Under the pieces are notes generated by a model, which made no database searches, was not told the DNA's origin, and saw only the letters and a list, made by a program, of their open reading frames with translations. Shown one piece after another: positions 11,549 to 22,687 of a stretch of DNA of 64,000 nucleotides. The stretch comes from Astrothelium macrocarpum (lineage: Eukaryota > Ascomycota > Dothideomycetes > Trypetheliales > Trypetheliaceae): assembly GCA_021030915.1 (NCBI GenBank), contig JAGEMR010000065.1:1-64000 (forward strand). The letters run 5' to 3'. Each line of letters starts with the position of its first letter. Positions within the stretch are counted from its first letter, which is position 1. The translations under genes were made by a program, and so were the position numbers.

Positions 11549-13224
11549 ATGGCGGAAGCTAAGAAAGGTCCAGCTATCACGAATATGCCATTGCCAGATC
11601 ATTATGTCGAACCTAGGGAGGTCGAAATACCCACCGGGTGGAAATATAAAAGCTTGAAACTTGGATCTATTACGTTTCCTTGGTATGCATCACCTGAGTC
11701 GCAGTTAATCTTGGTGTCGTTTGTATGCTTCTTATGTCCAGGTAAATTCATGTAGAATGTTATCTCTTTTTCAGGCCACTGACTACGTGAAGGCATGTTC
11801 AATGCGCTCAACGGCCTCGGCGGTGCAGGGCAGCTTAGCAAAAATGTTTATGCTAGTGACGCCTCGAACTCCGCGCTCTACGCTACCTTCGCTGTTGTCG
11901 GTTTCTTCGCCGGCACCGTTACTAATGCCCTTGGCATCAGAATCGCTCTCTCATTCGGTGGCCTTGGATACTGTGTTTACGTCAGCTCGTATCTATGCTA
12001 CAATCATACTCACAATCTCGGCTACACTATCTTTGCTGGCTTCTTGCTCGGATGCTGTGCAGGCATTCTCTGGTCTGCGCAAGGCGCGATTATGATGTCG
12101 TATCCACCGGAGAAACTCAAAGGTCGATTTATCTCCTCGTTTTGGATAATTTTCAATTTGGGCGCGGTCATTGGTAGTCTGGTGAGCTGAAATTGCTTCA
12201 ACTGAAATTGAATATAGAATGTTAATGCCGACCCCAGGTTGAACTTGGCCTAAACATCCATAATTCAGATAATGACACTGTCAGCGATGGCACCTATATC
12301 GGCTTTATGGTCCTTACATTCCTTGGAGCCTGCTTGTCTTGGACATTAGTTGACGCCAAACACGTTATGCGTCGCGACGGCTCTAGAATTATTCTAATGA
12401 AACACCCAACATGGAAGACAGAGATCTTTGGTCTTTGGGAGACTCTTTGGAATGATGCCTACATAATACTCCTTTTTCCAATGTTTTTTGCTTCCAATTG
12501 GTTCTACACATATCAATTCAATGATGTCAATCTTGTGCGGTTTGACACACGTACCCGCGCACTCAACAATATGCTCTACTGGCTGGCTCAGATGTTTGGG
12601 GCTCTTATCTTTGGCCTCGCACTGGACTTTCCTAACATCAGGAGAACTAAACGAGCAAAGGTTGCTTGGGTTGTTATGTTCGTTCTCACTTTCGCGATTT
12701 GGGGCGGAGGATACGTTTTTCAAATGAAGTACACTCGCAAGGACACTGCCCAGAACAATCACTTTGAATATGACTGGAAATCGAACGGCTATATTGGCCC
12801 GATGTTCTTGTACATCTGCTACGGTTTCTACGATGCAGCATGGCAGACATGCGTTTACTGGTAAGCAATTGCGAGCCTCCATAGAGATCAGACTTCACTG
12901 ATCAATGCTAGGTTTATGGGCGCGATCAGCAACAACAGTCGTAAGCTTGCCAATTTTGCCGGCTTCTACAAAGGCATTCAGTCGGCAGGCGCAGCGATCA
13001 TCTGGCGTTTAGATGGATTGCAGAGCCCCCCACCATATATGAATCTGTTCGCTTCATGCTGGATTCTACTTGCTGGTAGCCTGGTCATCGCGCTTCCAGT
13101 CATGATTTTAAAGATAAAGGACACTGTGCCGGTCGAGGAAGACCTCAAATTCACTGATGAGACTATAGAGGATGTCATTAGCCACAAGATTGTTTATGAC
13201 TCTCTGAAGCAGGAGAATGTTTGA
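11549..13224 (+). CDS. UNC93-like major facilitator membrane protein
   Basis: Four exons (11549-11741, 11793-12181, 12238-12860, 12912-13224) whose phases all join, giving 505 residues. The start at 11549 has a good context (CCATGG); an in-frame ATG at 11468 is less likely. The family signature CPGMFNALNGLGGAG is split by intron 1. About ten to twelve hydrophobic helices follow (for example FAGFLLGCCAGILWSAQGAI, FISSFWIIFNLGAVIGSL, YIGFMVLTFLGACLSW). This matches the fungal DUF895/UNC93-like MFS group, which is usually 450-510 residues. Substrate is unknown. The short acidic C-tail is typical. It neighbours the OYE and regulator genes. Confidence 0.85.
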
Positions 13225-14427
13225 GTGAACCTCATTTAGGCGTCTATGCTCATTTAAAATCCCACCGCTTATTTTTACATTCTATGCGGAAGCTGTTCTC
13301 GCAGGTGGGGGCAACAACCTTTTATTGCCTGGATAGGTGACATCTGGGACTATTTGGGCGCTTTTAGGCATCGACCGGTTCTATTTAAAGCTTTGCTCAA
13401 TTCTAATGATACATTCCCTTAATTACTGATCAAGTATGGTAAATTTTTGACCCAATATTTTGCAAAAAGAAAGCACGTGATGTCATCTAAATATCTAGGT
13501 AGGTGTGGTGCTCATACCAAATGCTTGCCACAACGAAAGTTGGGTGCGATACCTTTAGAAGACGCAACGATTCAGGTAATACCCAACGGGTACCCAGCCT
13601 AACCCAATTCAATAACTCAATTGAATTAGAAATCAATGGCCTGACCTCAAGGTGACTTATAAATGTTCTATCTGATCTACAAGATTTCTTTAAATTCAAT
13701 ATTAATATCACATTCAGTATTTTTTTTTTTATAATAATGATATGATTATAAATTATTATAAAATTATAAAATAATAAAAATATTCATTATCATTTTTTAT
13801 AATTATAAAATAATAACATAAATTTTAATATTTTAATAAATTTAATAAATATTTAAATTTTATATAATAATATTTTTGTTAAATTTTATTTTTATTTATT
13901 ATTCATATTTAACCGAATTTTTATATGTATGAAATAAAAAATTAGAATATCATTATATAATTAGATCAAATTTATTATATAATTTTATTTTCATAGCGTT
14001 TTTACAGAGAAATGAATATTGAGACAGATTCGATTGAGAAAGAAGATCTATATGATTAATAGAATAAATTAACAGAATGAAGAGCTGGAATATCATTGTG
14101 TAGTTAGATCAAATCTGTTGTACAACTTTATTTCCACGGCGTCTCGACAGGGATCAGATCTGTTATACAACAAGGGAGTCACCCAAACAAAGCTCAGCCA
14201 AGACATAGTGAAACTGGTATGATGTACGCTGGACAATTATTATAACTCAAAAATGAGAAAGACCATTGATTTTTCTTGTGTTACAGCTTCGAGATTTGTT
14301 AATTTGGTGGTGATAGTCCGTGTGTCAATTTCGGCCCAGGATTTGTCGTACGTAGAGCCTGGTAATTCAACTGGATATTTGTAAATATCAAAGCCTGTCT
14401 AACGTTTATATTTTGGACCGAATCAAT
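13225..14427. other. intergenic with an AT-rich tract and a decayed duplication
   Basis: Normal composition to about 13700, then a 280-base A/T tract (13715-13990), then normal sequence up to the OYE stop. It holds two copies of a roughly 72-bp sequence (13942-14012 and 14095-14166), described separately. No gene seen. Confidence 0.6.
13942..14166. repeat. direct duplication, one copy C-to-T/G-to-A mutated
   Basis: Copy A (13942-14012) and copy B (14095-14166) align base for base. Almost every difference is G/C in B and A/T in A (for example CTGTTGTACAAC in B, TTATTATATAAT in A; CCACGGCGTC in B, TCATAGCGTT in A). Transitions only, on both strands, are what RIP leaves. The pair may be the edge of a larger, now unreadable element. 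Confidence 0.7.
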
Positions 14428-15531
14428 CTAAACGTTCTCGCTCGCTAGATATTCTGCGCTGAATGGGTAATCAACGTAGCCCGTAGCTGAGTTGCTGGTA
14501 TAGAAGCTCTTGCGTTCGTACGCACTAAGCTTCAGACCCTCTTTGATTCTATATACCAGATCTGGGTTTGCAATGAAGTATCTCCCGAATACGATTACAA
14601 TGTCCTTGTCTGGATATTCTCTATCGACAAGTTTCTGTGCGTCCGGCACCTCATACCCCCCAGCAACAAGCAGGGGCCCACTCCAGAGCTTGTACGCAAA
14701 ATCCAGCCGCTCACTAGCATCGTAATCCTCGCTACCAGACACCCGTGATTCTACCAGATGAAGATATGCTAGCTTTGACTTGCTAGCTTTGTGGATGATA
14801 TCCGTAAATTGAGGAATAGGATTGCTCATCTTCATGCCTTGGAACGGACTCCATGGACTTAGACGAAGCCCAACGCGTTCTGGACCGATAGCATCAACGA
14901 CAGCCTTCATGATATCGTTAACAAGGCGAGACCTATTTTCCACGCTCCCACCATACTCGTCCTCGCGCTTGTTACTCACGTCTTGAATAAATTGATCGAC
15001 GAGATAGCCGTTTGCGCCATGGCACTCGACGCCGTCAAACCCTGCGCTGATTGCGTTCTCCGACGCAGTCACGAAATCTTGAACTGTCTGTTTGATCTCT
15101 TCGATGGTCATGGGCTGAGGTATGTGGGCGCCTTCTTCGATTGGAATGGCGCTGGGTCCTACGATGCTAACTCCCTCTTTTTTGGCTACTTCGATATCCG
15201 CAGCACGTCCCATTGCAAACAGCTGACAGAATATGAAGCAGCCTTTACGGTGGACTTCGTCGGTGATCATCCTCCAGCCAGCGATCTGGTCTTTGCTCCA
15301 AATCCCAGGTGTGTTAGCGAACCCACTGGAGGCTGATGGCGATACGAAGGTGCCCTCGGTGATAATCAAAGTTCCAGGCACAGAGGCTCGTTGGCTATAG
15401 TATTCCTCCATCAAAGGCACCGGCACGCGGTCACCAGATGCCCGGAAGCGAGTGAGTGGGGCCATCGCGATCCGATGCTTCACTTCCACATTGCCTATTT
15501 TCAACGGCTTGAAAAGGCGTGATCCAGCCAT
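14428..15531 (-). CDS. old yellow enzyme family NADH:flavin oxidoreductase
   Basis: Single intact exon of 367 residues. It folds as the FMN-binding TIM barrel of old yellow enzymes, which reduce activated C=C bonds using NAD(P)H. Visible marks: LFKPLKIGNVEVKHRIAMAP at the N-terminus, Thr in APLTRFR next to FMN, the substrate-anchoring pair His171/Asn174 in HGANGYLVDQF, R-x-D-x-YGGSVENR, and the FMN-phosphate loop FGRYFIANPDL near the C-terminus. The usual QLW(H) segment reads QLFAMGR, so the position equivalent to Trp116 of yeast OYE1 is Phe here. No signal peptide, so probably cytosolic. It lies among transporter, regulator and methyltransferase genes, which fits a role in secondary metabolism or detoxification (inference). 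Confidence 0.92.
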   Translation of the reverse strand: MAGSRLFKPLKIGNVEVKHRIAMAPLTRFRASGDRVPVPLMEEYYSQRASVPGTLIITEGTFVSPSASSGFANTPGIWSKDQIAGWRMITDEVHRKGCFIFCQLFAMGRAADIEVAKKEGVSIVGPSAIPIEEGAHIPQPMTIEEIKQTVQDFVTASENAISAGFDGVECHGANGYLVDQFIQDVSNKREDEYGGSVENRSRLVNDIMKAVVDAIGPERVGLRLSPWSPFQGMKMSNPIPQFTDIIHKASKSKLAYLHLVESRVSGSEDYDASERLDFAYKLWSGPLLVAGGYEVPDAQKLVDREYPDKDIVIVFGRYFIANPDLVYRIKEGLKLSAYERKSFYTSNSATGYVDYPFSAEYLASENV

Positions 15532-16184
15532 GAGGAAATAATTCTATATATAATATAATGTGATTTCGCAGTCTTCCGAATAGGCTGTGAAGTGTTGTCT
15601 GCCGTTGTTTTGGACATCTTGGAAACGAAGCTCTCAACGGCTGGGATCTTGGAGTTTTTATACTGCTTGATTTTGAGATGCGATTAGAAATTCGACGTGG
15701 GAAGAGAAGCTGATAGCTACAAGAGCTGACGAATTTAGGAGAGCTACGAAATTGTGAATGTTGAAGAACGAGGATAGTCCCACTAAATACCAAAGGTACT
15801 TCCTACAAAGGAACAAAGATACTACCAATTGAGAGATACACGACACGTCCATTTTGGGAAACACGTTTTTCCGAGTAAGGTGACTAGGTGCTTCCAGTTA
15901 GAGAAAGGAAGTGCTTCCAGAAAGGGGTTGGGCGTGTACTATGTAATAATATTATCCACGCTAGACACAGAAAAGGCGGGCGATTCTTACAGAGTAATTC
16001 TGATTTATAAGCAAGCGTGAAATGACTGCAACATTTTGGTCTCCACAAATCCACCCGGACCCCGTCGGCGTGAGAGAACGCCGTTTTGCCAATCGGCTAC
16101 ATCGATAACACCTGTCCCAGCATGACAGTTACGGCGCAAATGTCACAATCCGACTGCCCGTCTTCGCATCAGTAATCTTGCACG
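15532..16184. other. intergenic, divergent promoters of OYE and regulator genes
   Basis: About 650 bases between two divergent starts. A run of short TATA-like sequence (15543-15560) lies only about 10 bases upstream of the OYE start, so it is probably leader rather than promoter. No gene seen. Confidence 0.5.
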
Positions 16185-18022
16185 ATGGTATCAACAAGTC
16201 AAAGTTCCGCAAAAGCAGATATTCAACCTATCGCAGGTAGGCGCAGCAGATCCCGGGCAGTCGCGTGTTGATCTATCACTAAAACCTTGTCAGCTAGACA
16301 TTTTCATTTCATCTCAACCCAAGTTTCGGATGAAACGAAGGATCGGATCACAAAGCGTCTAGCTCGGTCGCATGCTGTGAAGCAAGCACTCGAGAACAAA
16401 CGAAAGCTTCAGCAAGAGTCGAGTGACAATTTTCGTGTCGCTACCCCGAAAGATGAACTCAGGAGGTTAGTGAGCAAGAGAACGCGTAGCGGAAGTCAAG
16501 CCACGTCTCTGCTTTCCGTATCTGCAGGCGCGCTCGATCCGTTCCAGACGCTTGCGGTGGATTCGTCGAGACTGCAGACACTGCTTGGCGACTGTAAGCT
16601 CTTCCTGGTCACTAAAAATAGCCTTCCATGGGCTTACCGTGAAATGAATTGTCCAGACAAAGCTAGGCAAGCTCCCGAGCCAGTTTTCAGTGTTGCAGAA
16701 GAGCTTGCCTTCCAGAATTTCCGATCGGTTTTTCGAACGGGGCTAGATGATCCCGCTCTTGTGAACGCTGTTATGCTCTCATTTGCATTCGCGGTTACTG
16801 GGGGCAGCATTAACCGAGAGTGTCTCGGGTATGAGAGTCAGGCTATCAATTACATTCGTAAGAAAATGAGTTCCCTGGATGAGGCTACCTCGGAATCAAC
16901 CATTGGGGCTATTTTGCTGTTAGCTGGAGTGGAGGTTTGCAAACCTTACTCTTCGGATTTGTTTCTGGTATCTTGAGCTACGTTGAGCTAATGCTTGGTT
17001 CTTCAGGCCCGCCTTGGGATGACGTCTCAGGTCCAACTTCATATGGGGGCAGTGCAGCAGCTGCTTGAGATTTGTCGAACGGAGAGCATATATCTCACTG
17101 GCGGGATTAAACGAGCCATTTTTTGGTAATTAGGCATGCAAAATTTTGGTGACTTACTCTTACACTGGCCGACAGGCAAGATCTGAATTCCTCAATTTTA
17201 GCAGGATCAACTCGCATTGTTGATCACACGACTTTTGCCGAGCTTCAATGGACAAGAGATCCATTCTCCCCAAACTTCTTTCGGCTACCACCAGGATTTC
17301 AGACGCGGTCTCACTTGCTCCCCACTGAGTTCACTGAAGTGCTTGAAGATATACATGCATTGAAATGCATTCGAGAAGTTCCTCGTCTCACAAAGAGCGA
17401 TATAATGCTAATGGCACATATCAATAATCATACAGCGTCTATCCAATCCAGGCTTGTGGGCTTGCCAAATTTCTCTCCTGTCCTAGAGTGCTGTCGTCTT
17501 GCCGCATATGTATGCTCAGTTATGCTATGCTGCACGGTCTGGTGCGCTTTAGTAATTCCCGTGAGTGAGCCGCAACAATTGCGCATTCTATCTCTCGTTG
17601 GTCTTGTTGCTATCAAAAAAGCCTTAGTCCAGATTGACTTGATGAGTTGCCAGCTTCTTCGCCAGTCTGATTCATAAATTTGCTGACCCTGGATTTCACA
17701 GCCCCATGTTTCCGCACAATTACTCCGCGAACTTCAACAGGCTAATAACGACCCTACATGGGACGATCAGCCTGATTTGCTGCTTTGGCTCCTATACATC
17801 GGCGGAGCATTCGCTCCAACAGGGATTATACGCTCCCAATACATCGTCTTATTACGCTCAAACAACGCTATCAGGTTCAAAAACCTGTACAACTCGTGGC
17901 CAGAACTGCTTGAAATCTTGAAACGATTTATTTGGTCCGAAAAAGCATTCATGCCGCAGGTCAGGGCGCTCTGGAAAGAAAACTTCGCCCAGAATGATTT
18001 CATGGAAACATTTCACGGTTAA
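16185..18022 (+). CDS. fungal-specific transcription-factor-like protein, no Zn2Cys6 finger
   Basis: Five exons (16185-16236, 16294-16934, 17007-17125, 17176-17560, 17702-18022) join in phase to give 505 residues. The N-terminus has the basic motif seen in a large Pezizomycotina family (FHFIST.., ITKRLARSHAVKQALENKRK), which replaces the usual zinc cluster. The remainder is mostly helical, like the fungal transcription-factor regulatory domain (Fungal_trans_2 type). Its C-terminus (LLLWLLYIGGAFAPTG, YNSWPELLEILKRFIWSEKA) is typical of this group. The last intron is long (141 nt) but its ends fit (VIP to PHVSAQLL). A regulatory role for neighbouring genes is an inference; no DNA-binding residues can be identified with certainty. 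Confidence 0.7.
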
Positions 18023-18141
18023 GAGGGAGCGTTTCTTCTCACTCTGAGCCTTCACGACAGTGAATTGTAGCGGCGAATCAACACTGAGCCCAGCAGCCCC
18101 GTAACATGTTTCATGTCTAGTAAATGTGAATCTTGTATAGT

Positions 18142-18234
18142 GGGCGTGGTGGCACAATGGTAGAAGAGCGTCACTGGCGGCCAAAAGCGCAAAGTAGCTG
18201 CTGCTGGTCGTGGGTTCGAATCCCACCACCCCCA
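18142..18234 (+). tRNA. tRNA-like gene, isotype unresolved (possible intron or tRNA pseudogene)
   Basis: Acceptor arms GGGCGTG and CACCCCC pair at six of seven positions, followed by A. A perfect T-arm is present (GTGGG-TTCGAAT-CCCAC), with a D-loop AATGGTAGA. The central part (about 18170-18210) is longer than a simple anticodon arm, so an intron is likely. One reading puts CTGGCGG as loop (anticodon GGC, Ala), but the anticodon stem pairs poorly. A degenerate tRNA is the alternative. Minus-strand frames across it, containing GFEPTT and WDSNPRP, are reading-frame artefacts of tRNA genes. Confidence 0.5.
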
Positions 18235-19380
18235 CCTCTCATCTCTTCTCCCTAGACTTGGCAACCTAGCTTTCTCCATTTCTAAAATTGCTGACGGCCC
18301 CGTTACTAGGCCAATTGTGAACAAACGTTGTGGAATTGATTGAATTGTTTACGTTATGGATAAGATGGTGGAATTACCTACCTTCGCGATCAGATGAAAT
18401 ACGATCGAAGACACTGTGAATGCACCCCAAAATTTTTCCTCATTAGGCGAGGTTTTAGTCCAGCGCTAGCTTAGGCTAGACAATCAAGAAGTTGAGCACG
18501 AAAGAAGCAAGGTGGAAATAATGTAGACTAGTACTCAGGTAGCTAGTGTACAAAATCAAAAGCCGAATATCAACGAATCTTGTATAGTAGACTGCGAAAT
18601 GATTTACATTCCAGAAACAATCACGAATTCTGTGTTGATTGACGATTCTCAGCTATCCTACTATCAGTATGGCTACTCGAGCGGATGCAAAAAACCCCTT
18701 TATCCGATCCAACGAGATATAAGCTGCTTGACAACCTAGCTTAGGGCAAGCCATTACTGTACGGTGTGGCTTATATCGATCATCCTACGTGCGTCTATAT
18801 GAGAGCACTGAACGTGGATGGAACCCGACGAAGAAGCCATTATGCGAAGCTTGAATACCTGTAGCATGTTTAATCTGTTGAGACGTTGAGAGCGCGTTGA
18901 GAATGGTAGCCGCCGCTCCATAACTTTACGGCGATTTACAATCATGTCGTCACTGTGGAAAGGTACCGGGTATGGTGCCAATATTGAGTTTAAATAAGCC
19001 TTGTGGACCAGATAGAACACTTATGAGTCACCTTGAGAATGGTAGCGAGTGATTTTCCTGTCATATCAGCCCTCTGTAATTTGCAACCACGATTTCGCTG
19101 TGGAGAGCCACTGGTGTGGTACCACATTTGAGTTCAAATAAGCTTTGTGGACCAGATCAAACACTGATGAGTCATCGGGAATGACGACAATATCGGCAAA
19201 GAGATTGAGGAGAGAGAGAGTCAAAAGTCACTGCAACAAAGAAGGCTTTGTCTACCCCTACTGCAATGACTGGAAAGAAGAAAGCCTAATCTAAAGATAT
19301 GCTGTTATCCACCATTCGTGTCAACTGGAGCAGCAGCCGCGGGGACAGCAGCCGATCCAGAACTAAAAGAACGTACTTGT
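18235..19380. other. intergenic, with a tandem duplication
   Basis: Downstream of the tRNA-like gene and of the O-methyltransferase 3' end. Apart from the duplication at 18897-19175, no gene or element was recognised. Confidence 0.6.
18897..19175. repeat. imperfect tandem duplication, unit about 136-143 bp
   Basis: Unit 1 (18897-19032) and unit 2 (19033-19175) both start TTGAGAATGGTAGC and end TTGTGGACCAGATxxAACAC followed by TGATGAGTCA or TTATGAGTCA. The middle has diverged more than the ends. It is noncoding and sits about 200 bp downstream of the O-methyltransferase stop. Confidence 0.65.
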
Positions 19381-20746
19381 TCAAGCTAGTTCTGTCTCAA
19401 TAAGCCCTTCCGCATTTTCATCTGCTTTGTGAAATTTGATGACTTTCAGGCCCGCTTGAGACAAAAGGGCTGTCCACTGCGCCTCATTCCGTTCCATGCC
19501 ATTCAGCAATGCCATCATGTTTACGTCCAACAACGCCGGATACAACGGAACATTTTGGGCAGGAAGGATCCACTCGAAGATGAGTAACTTACTGTAACCA
19601 GGCGTCATCGCAGCAGCCATTTGTCGCATAATCTTGATACAATCAGAGTCTGGCCAATCGTGGAAGATGTATCGCATGTAGTAGGCGCGCGCTCCACGTA
19701 TAGGCTGAGGCGTAAAGAAATCATGTTTCTGGCGCTCAATGGCCGAGTCCAGCTGCTTGATATTGTCAATAACGGGAGGCAGGTCCTGCAACACGAGTCG
19801 TCCAGGCGTGTGGGGAAAGGCCTTGTGAAAGGAAGCAATGTCGTGGCCTTCTCCACCACCAATATCGACGAGTAGAACTGCATTCGGATCGTTGGTCTTC
19901 GCGCCTGCGATGACGATATCCTGCACAGGAAAAGTCGCGTGCCAGTCCGGACGGGTTTCAAGATTCCCACCCATGAAATCATTAAAGTTACTCATCATTG
20001 ATGGATTTTTCATCAAATAAGGGAACATGCCGTCTTCAGTTTCGTGGCAATCTTGAAATGGACCTGGAGAACCGTTCACATGTTTGAAGCCCGTCTTCTC
20101 TAGGTAACGTGGCATATTCGCAAGTGAGCGAGTCGCCAGGTCGAACCTGAATGTTGGATTAGATTATGAGATATCACTAGTAAAAGTGCCGGTTCCTACA
20201 TGAATTGATAGCCTCCTATTAGCGGCGGGGCAGTTAGAGTCACTGAAATGGGTGTTGACTCGTAAGTTTGAACGTCCGTCTCTCGGTAGATACCCATGGC
20301 GACAAGTGGGCGCATCATGCGGACTACGTTTCGCTACAATTTAGCTACCTGTTGAGAATGTCTGTTGGCATTAAAGGATAACCCACTAATCAGCATCTCT
20401 TCACCACCACAGCTTGCGGATAGTTCCTTCGCCGTTTTGGGCTTGCCTGCTTTGGCCAGGTCACTCACTACCCCCATTCGAATCAAAACCATCAAGGCCG
20501 CAGGAGCATGGGGCTAGCATTTAATTAATTTCAGCAGGTAGGAACAAACAAATGGAGCTCACTGAGTTTGCTTACAGACATGATCAATTTCCAAATAGTC
20601 TCAATCGGCTCCTCCAGCTTACTTGCGCCTTGCGTGACGATTCCTAATAACTTTTTCCGAGAGACTTCATCACGAATATCTGCACGGAGTGAGTCAAGCT
20701 CAGCAGCAATGGCATCGATTCGGGAATCAATGTTGGAAGTGGCCAT
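19381..20746 (-). CDS. SAM-dependent O-methyltransferase (sterigmatocystin OMT-like)
   Basis: Four exons (20746-20576, 20513-20387, 20323-20200, 20146-19381) join in phase to give 395 residues, the normal length of plant/fungal class-II O-methyltransferases. The N-terminal part is the dimerisation winged helix (RMMRPLVAMGIYRET). The SAM loop is LLVDIGGGEGHD (about 232-243), followed by LQDLPPVID. The catalytic base is probably His303 in YIFHDWPD. The end (AGLKVIKFHKADENAEGLIE) is typical. These enzymes methylate hydroxyl groups on polyketides and similar products; the substrate is unknown. No backbone synthase lies in the window. The nearest regulator is the gene at 16185-18022. Confidence 0.88.
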
Positions 20747-22687
20747 TTTAAGCTAGTGAGGATTCCCTAGAAAGCCAAGACTATACGTCAAAATAAAGAC
20801 GTGCAACACCGTCAACCTTGGCCGTGAGGGCTTCTTCGACGTCGGAGAAGAATACCTGCGTCCGGCTTGAGCATACGGGGCTTTAAATATACTAAATGCC
20901 TGCATTCATGCAATACTAGGCTCTCGGATTTGGGCGAGGCGGCCCAGGGAAAGAAGTAATGTTTCAAATGTTGGGGGCCGAGAGAAAAGTTCAATAGATA
21001 CGCACCTGACTATAGAATTACCTGGGTAGGAAGGTGCAACTACCATGAGGCTGAAGTTAGTGCTGAACATACCCGAATGCGGCATTTGATCGGCATTGGC
21101 GTTCTACTCTGTGCGAACTTAGACGATGAAACAAATATCGAGGAGTTCCTTTTTGTTTTTACAAGCATAGCAAGCATAGCCAGTCATTAGGATATTCGTT
21201 ATTTAACACCGTTTACGGCACGGTCCGTTTCGCTAGAACTGGCTTGGCAAATGGTGTGTAGTCAGTGGTAGTCAGTAGTGGCGCACATCGGTCGGGCTGC
21301 CAGCTGTTGCAAACGCTTCACTCTAGTGCGTGCGCCACCCAAGCTATTTTTGGCTAGAGCAAAGCCTCCGAACCCGCCGAAGATCCAAGAAGTCCTGACT
21401 TTCAATACGACCCAAAGCCCACAGCACGCATTCAAAGCACATAAATCGTGAAAAGGGCTATGACAATCGTTTCAAGCATGTTCTCGAGCCGAAACCTTTA
21501 CTTCAGCTCTATATGCGACCTCAAAAGGCCGGTGCACTCGCCCGTCTACTTCGGGGTGGCTTGAGTTCAGCTGCGTGATAGGTCCTGGCCTTACCGATAT
21601 GACGCATCTCCCCAATTTTAAAAAACAATCAACTCTGCAGGTTTTCAATATTTCCTTTCCTTTTTCATTATCACTGAGCGTCGTTCTCCAAACAGCAATA
21701 GCCCTCGCACCATGTGAGTGGAATTATATCACAGCTGAGATAACGGCAACATCAAGACTTTCAGCCGAGTACAGGGTGACCGGTCATATCTGTAAGATGG
21801 GAGAATATCATTCCCCACAATTTGTTGAGGCAGCATCGAGACTAACGCGGGGCGTTGAAGGCCTAAGAACCCAAAGAGGCACAGAAAAAATGGTGCTAGT
21901 ACTGCATGAAACTACAATCTTCTCTCCCATGCGAAGAGTTCTGAGCGGAAAGCCCTGACAAACAGCATGGATTTGAAGCAGAATGGAGAGAGAGCGTGTC
22001 AAAATTCTTTCGAACTCGTGGATATTCAAGTACACGTTTACTTATATCACTGAAACTCAGTGTACTGGATGTGCACAGCCTGACCTGCTACTCCACAGGG
22101 TAAGCAAACTATACCAATTTGCGTGCCGTACCGGCGCTAGTTGCAAACGTGTTTACAACAAGCACTAGCATGTAATGGCTGACGCTTTTTTTGCGCCGAC
22201 ATCTACCAAAAAGTTGGTGGTCATGCGAAAAGGTTTCTTATTCGCCTCATCATACGAGCTTGCACTGCGGATGATGCGTGAGAAGGACGTCGCCACGATG
22301 TTTGCCGGATCCTAACATCGGCACATGAGCTCGTCTTGCTGTCCGGGAAGCAAATATTTACCTTGGCAGGGTCACTTAATCGAGATCGAGAGAGTCTGTA
22401 ATTACCAAGTCGTGGGAAACTTCAAAGTGGTCATATCGGGCTAAAGATAGCTTTGAAAATTATACAAAGTTTTTTGCCCGACATATTACCCGATAGTATC
22501 ACTATTGCTCACTTCTTGCCTTTTCATATCCAAACGGCTTAATTGTCCCAATCTTCATTCTCTCCAAGCCTGGCAGCGGAAAGTTTGGCAAACCAGTCAT
22601 TTTACTTGGAAATGTATGTTTACAGGATCCTTACATCAACTAGTAGCAACGCAAATCTGATCATGATTTCATACAGTCTGGACAGCA
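20747..22687. other. intergenic, no gene seen
   Basis: Almost 2 kb between divergent starts. A 127-codon frame at 21575-21958 (plus) has a hydrophobic segment but no family match, and its middle looks like pyrimidine-rich noncoding DNA, so it is not called. Confidence 0.55.

Noticed and set aside
18052..18324. Minus-strand frames containing WDSNPRP and GFEPTT
   Set aside because: These are well-known false proteins produced by reading through tRNA genes.
21575..21958. 127-codon plus-strand frame with possible signal peptide
   Set aside because: The hydrophobic part is translated pyrimidine-rich sequence; no similarity or proper start context.
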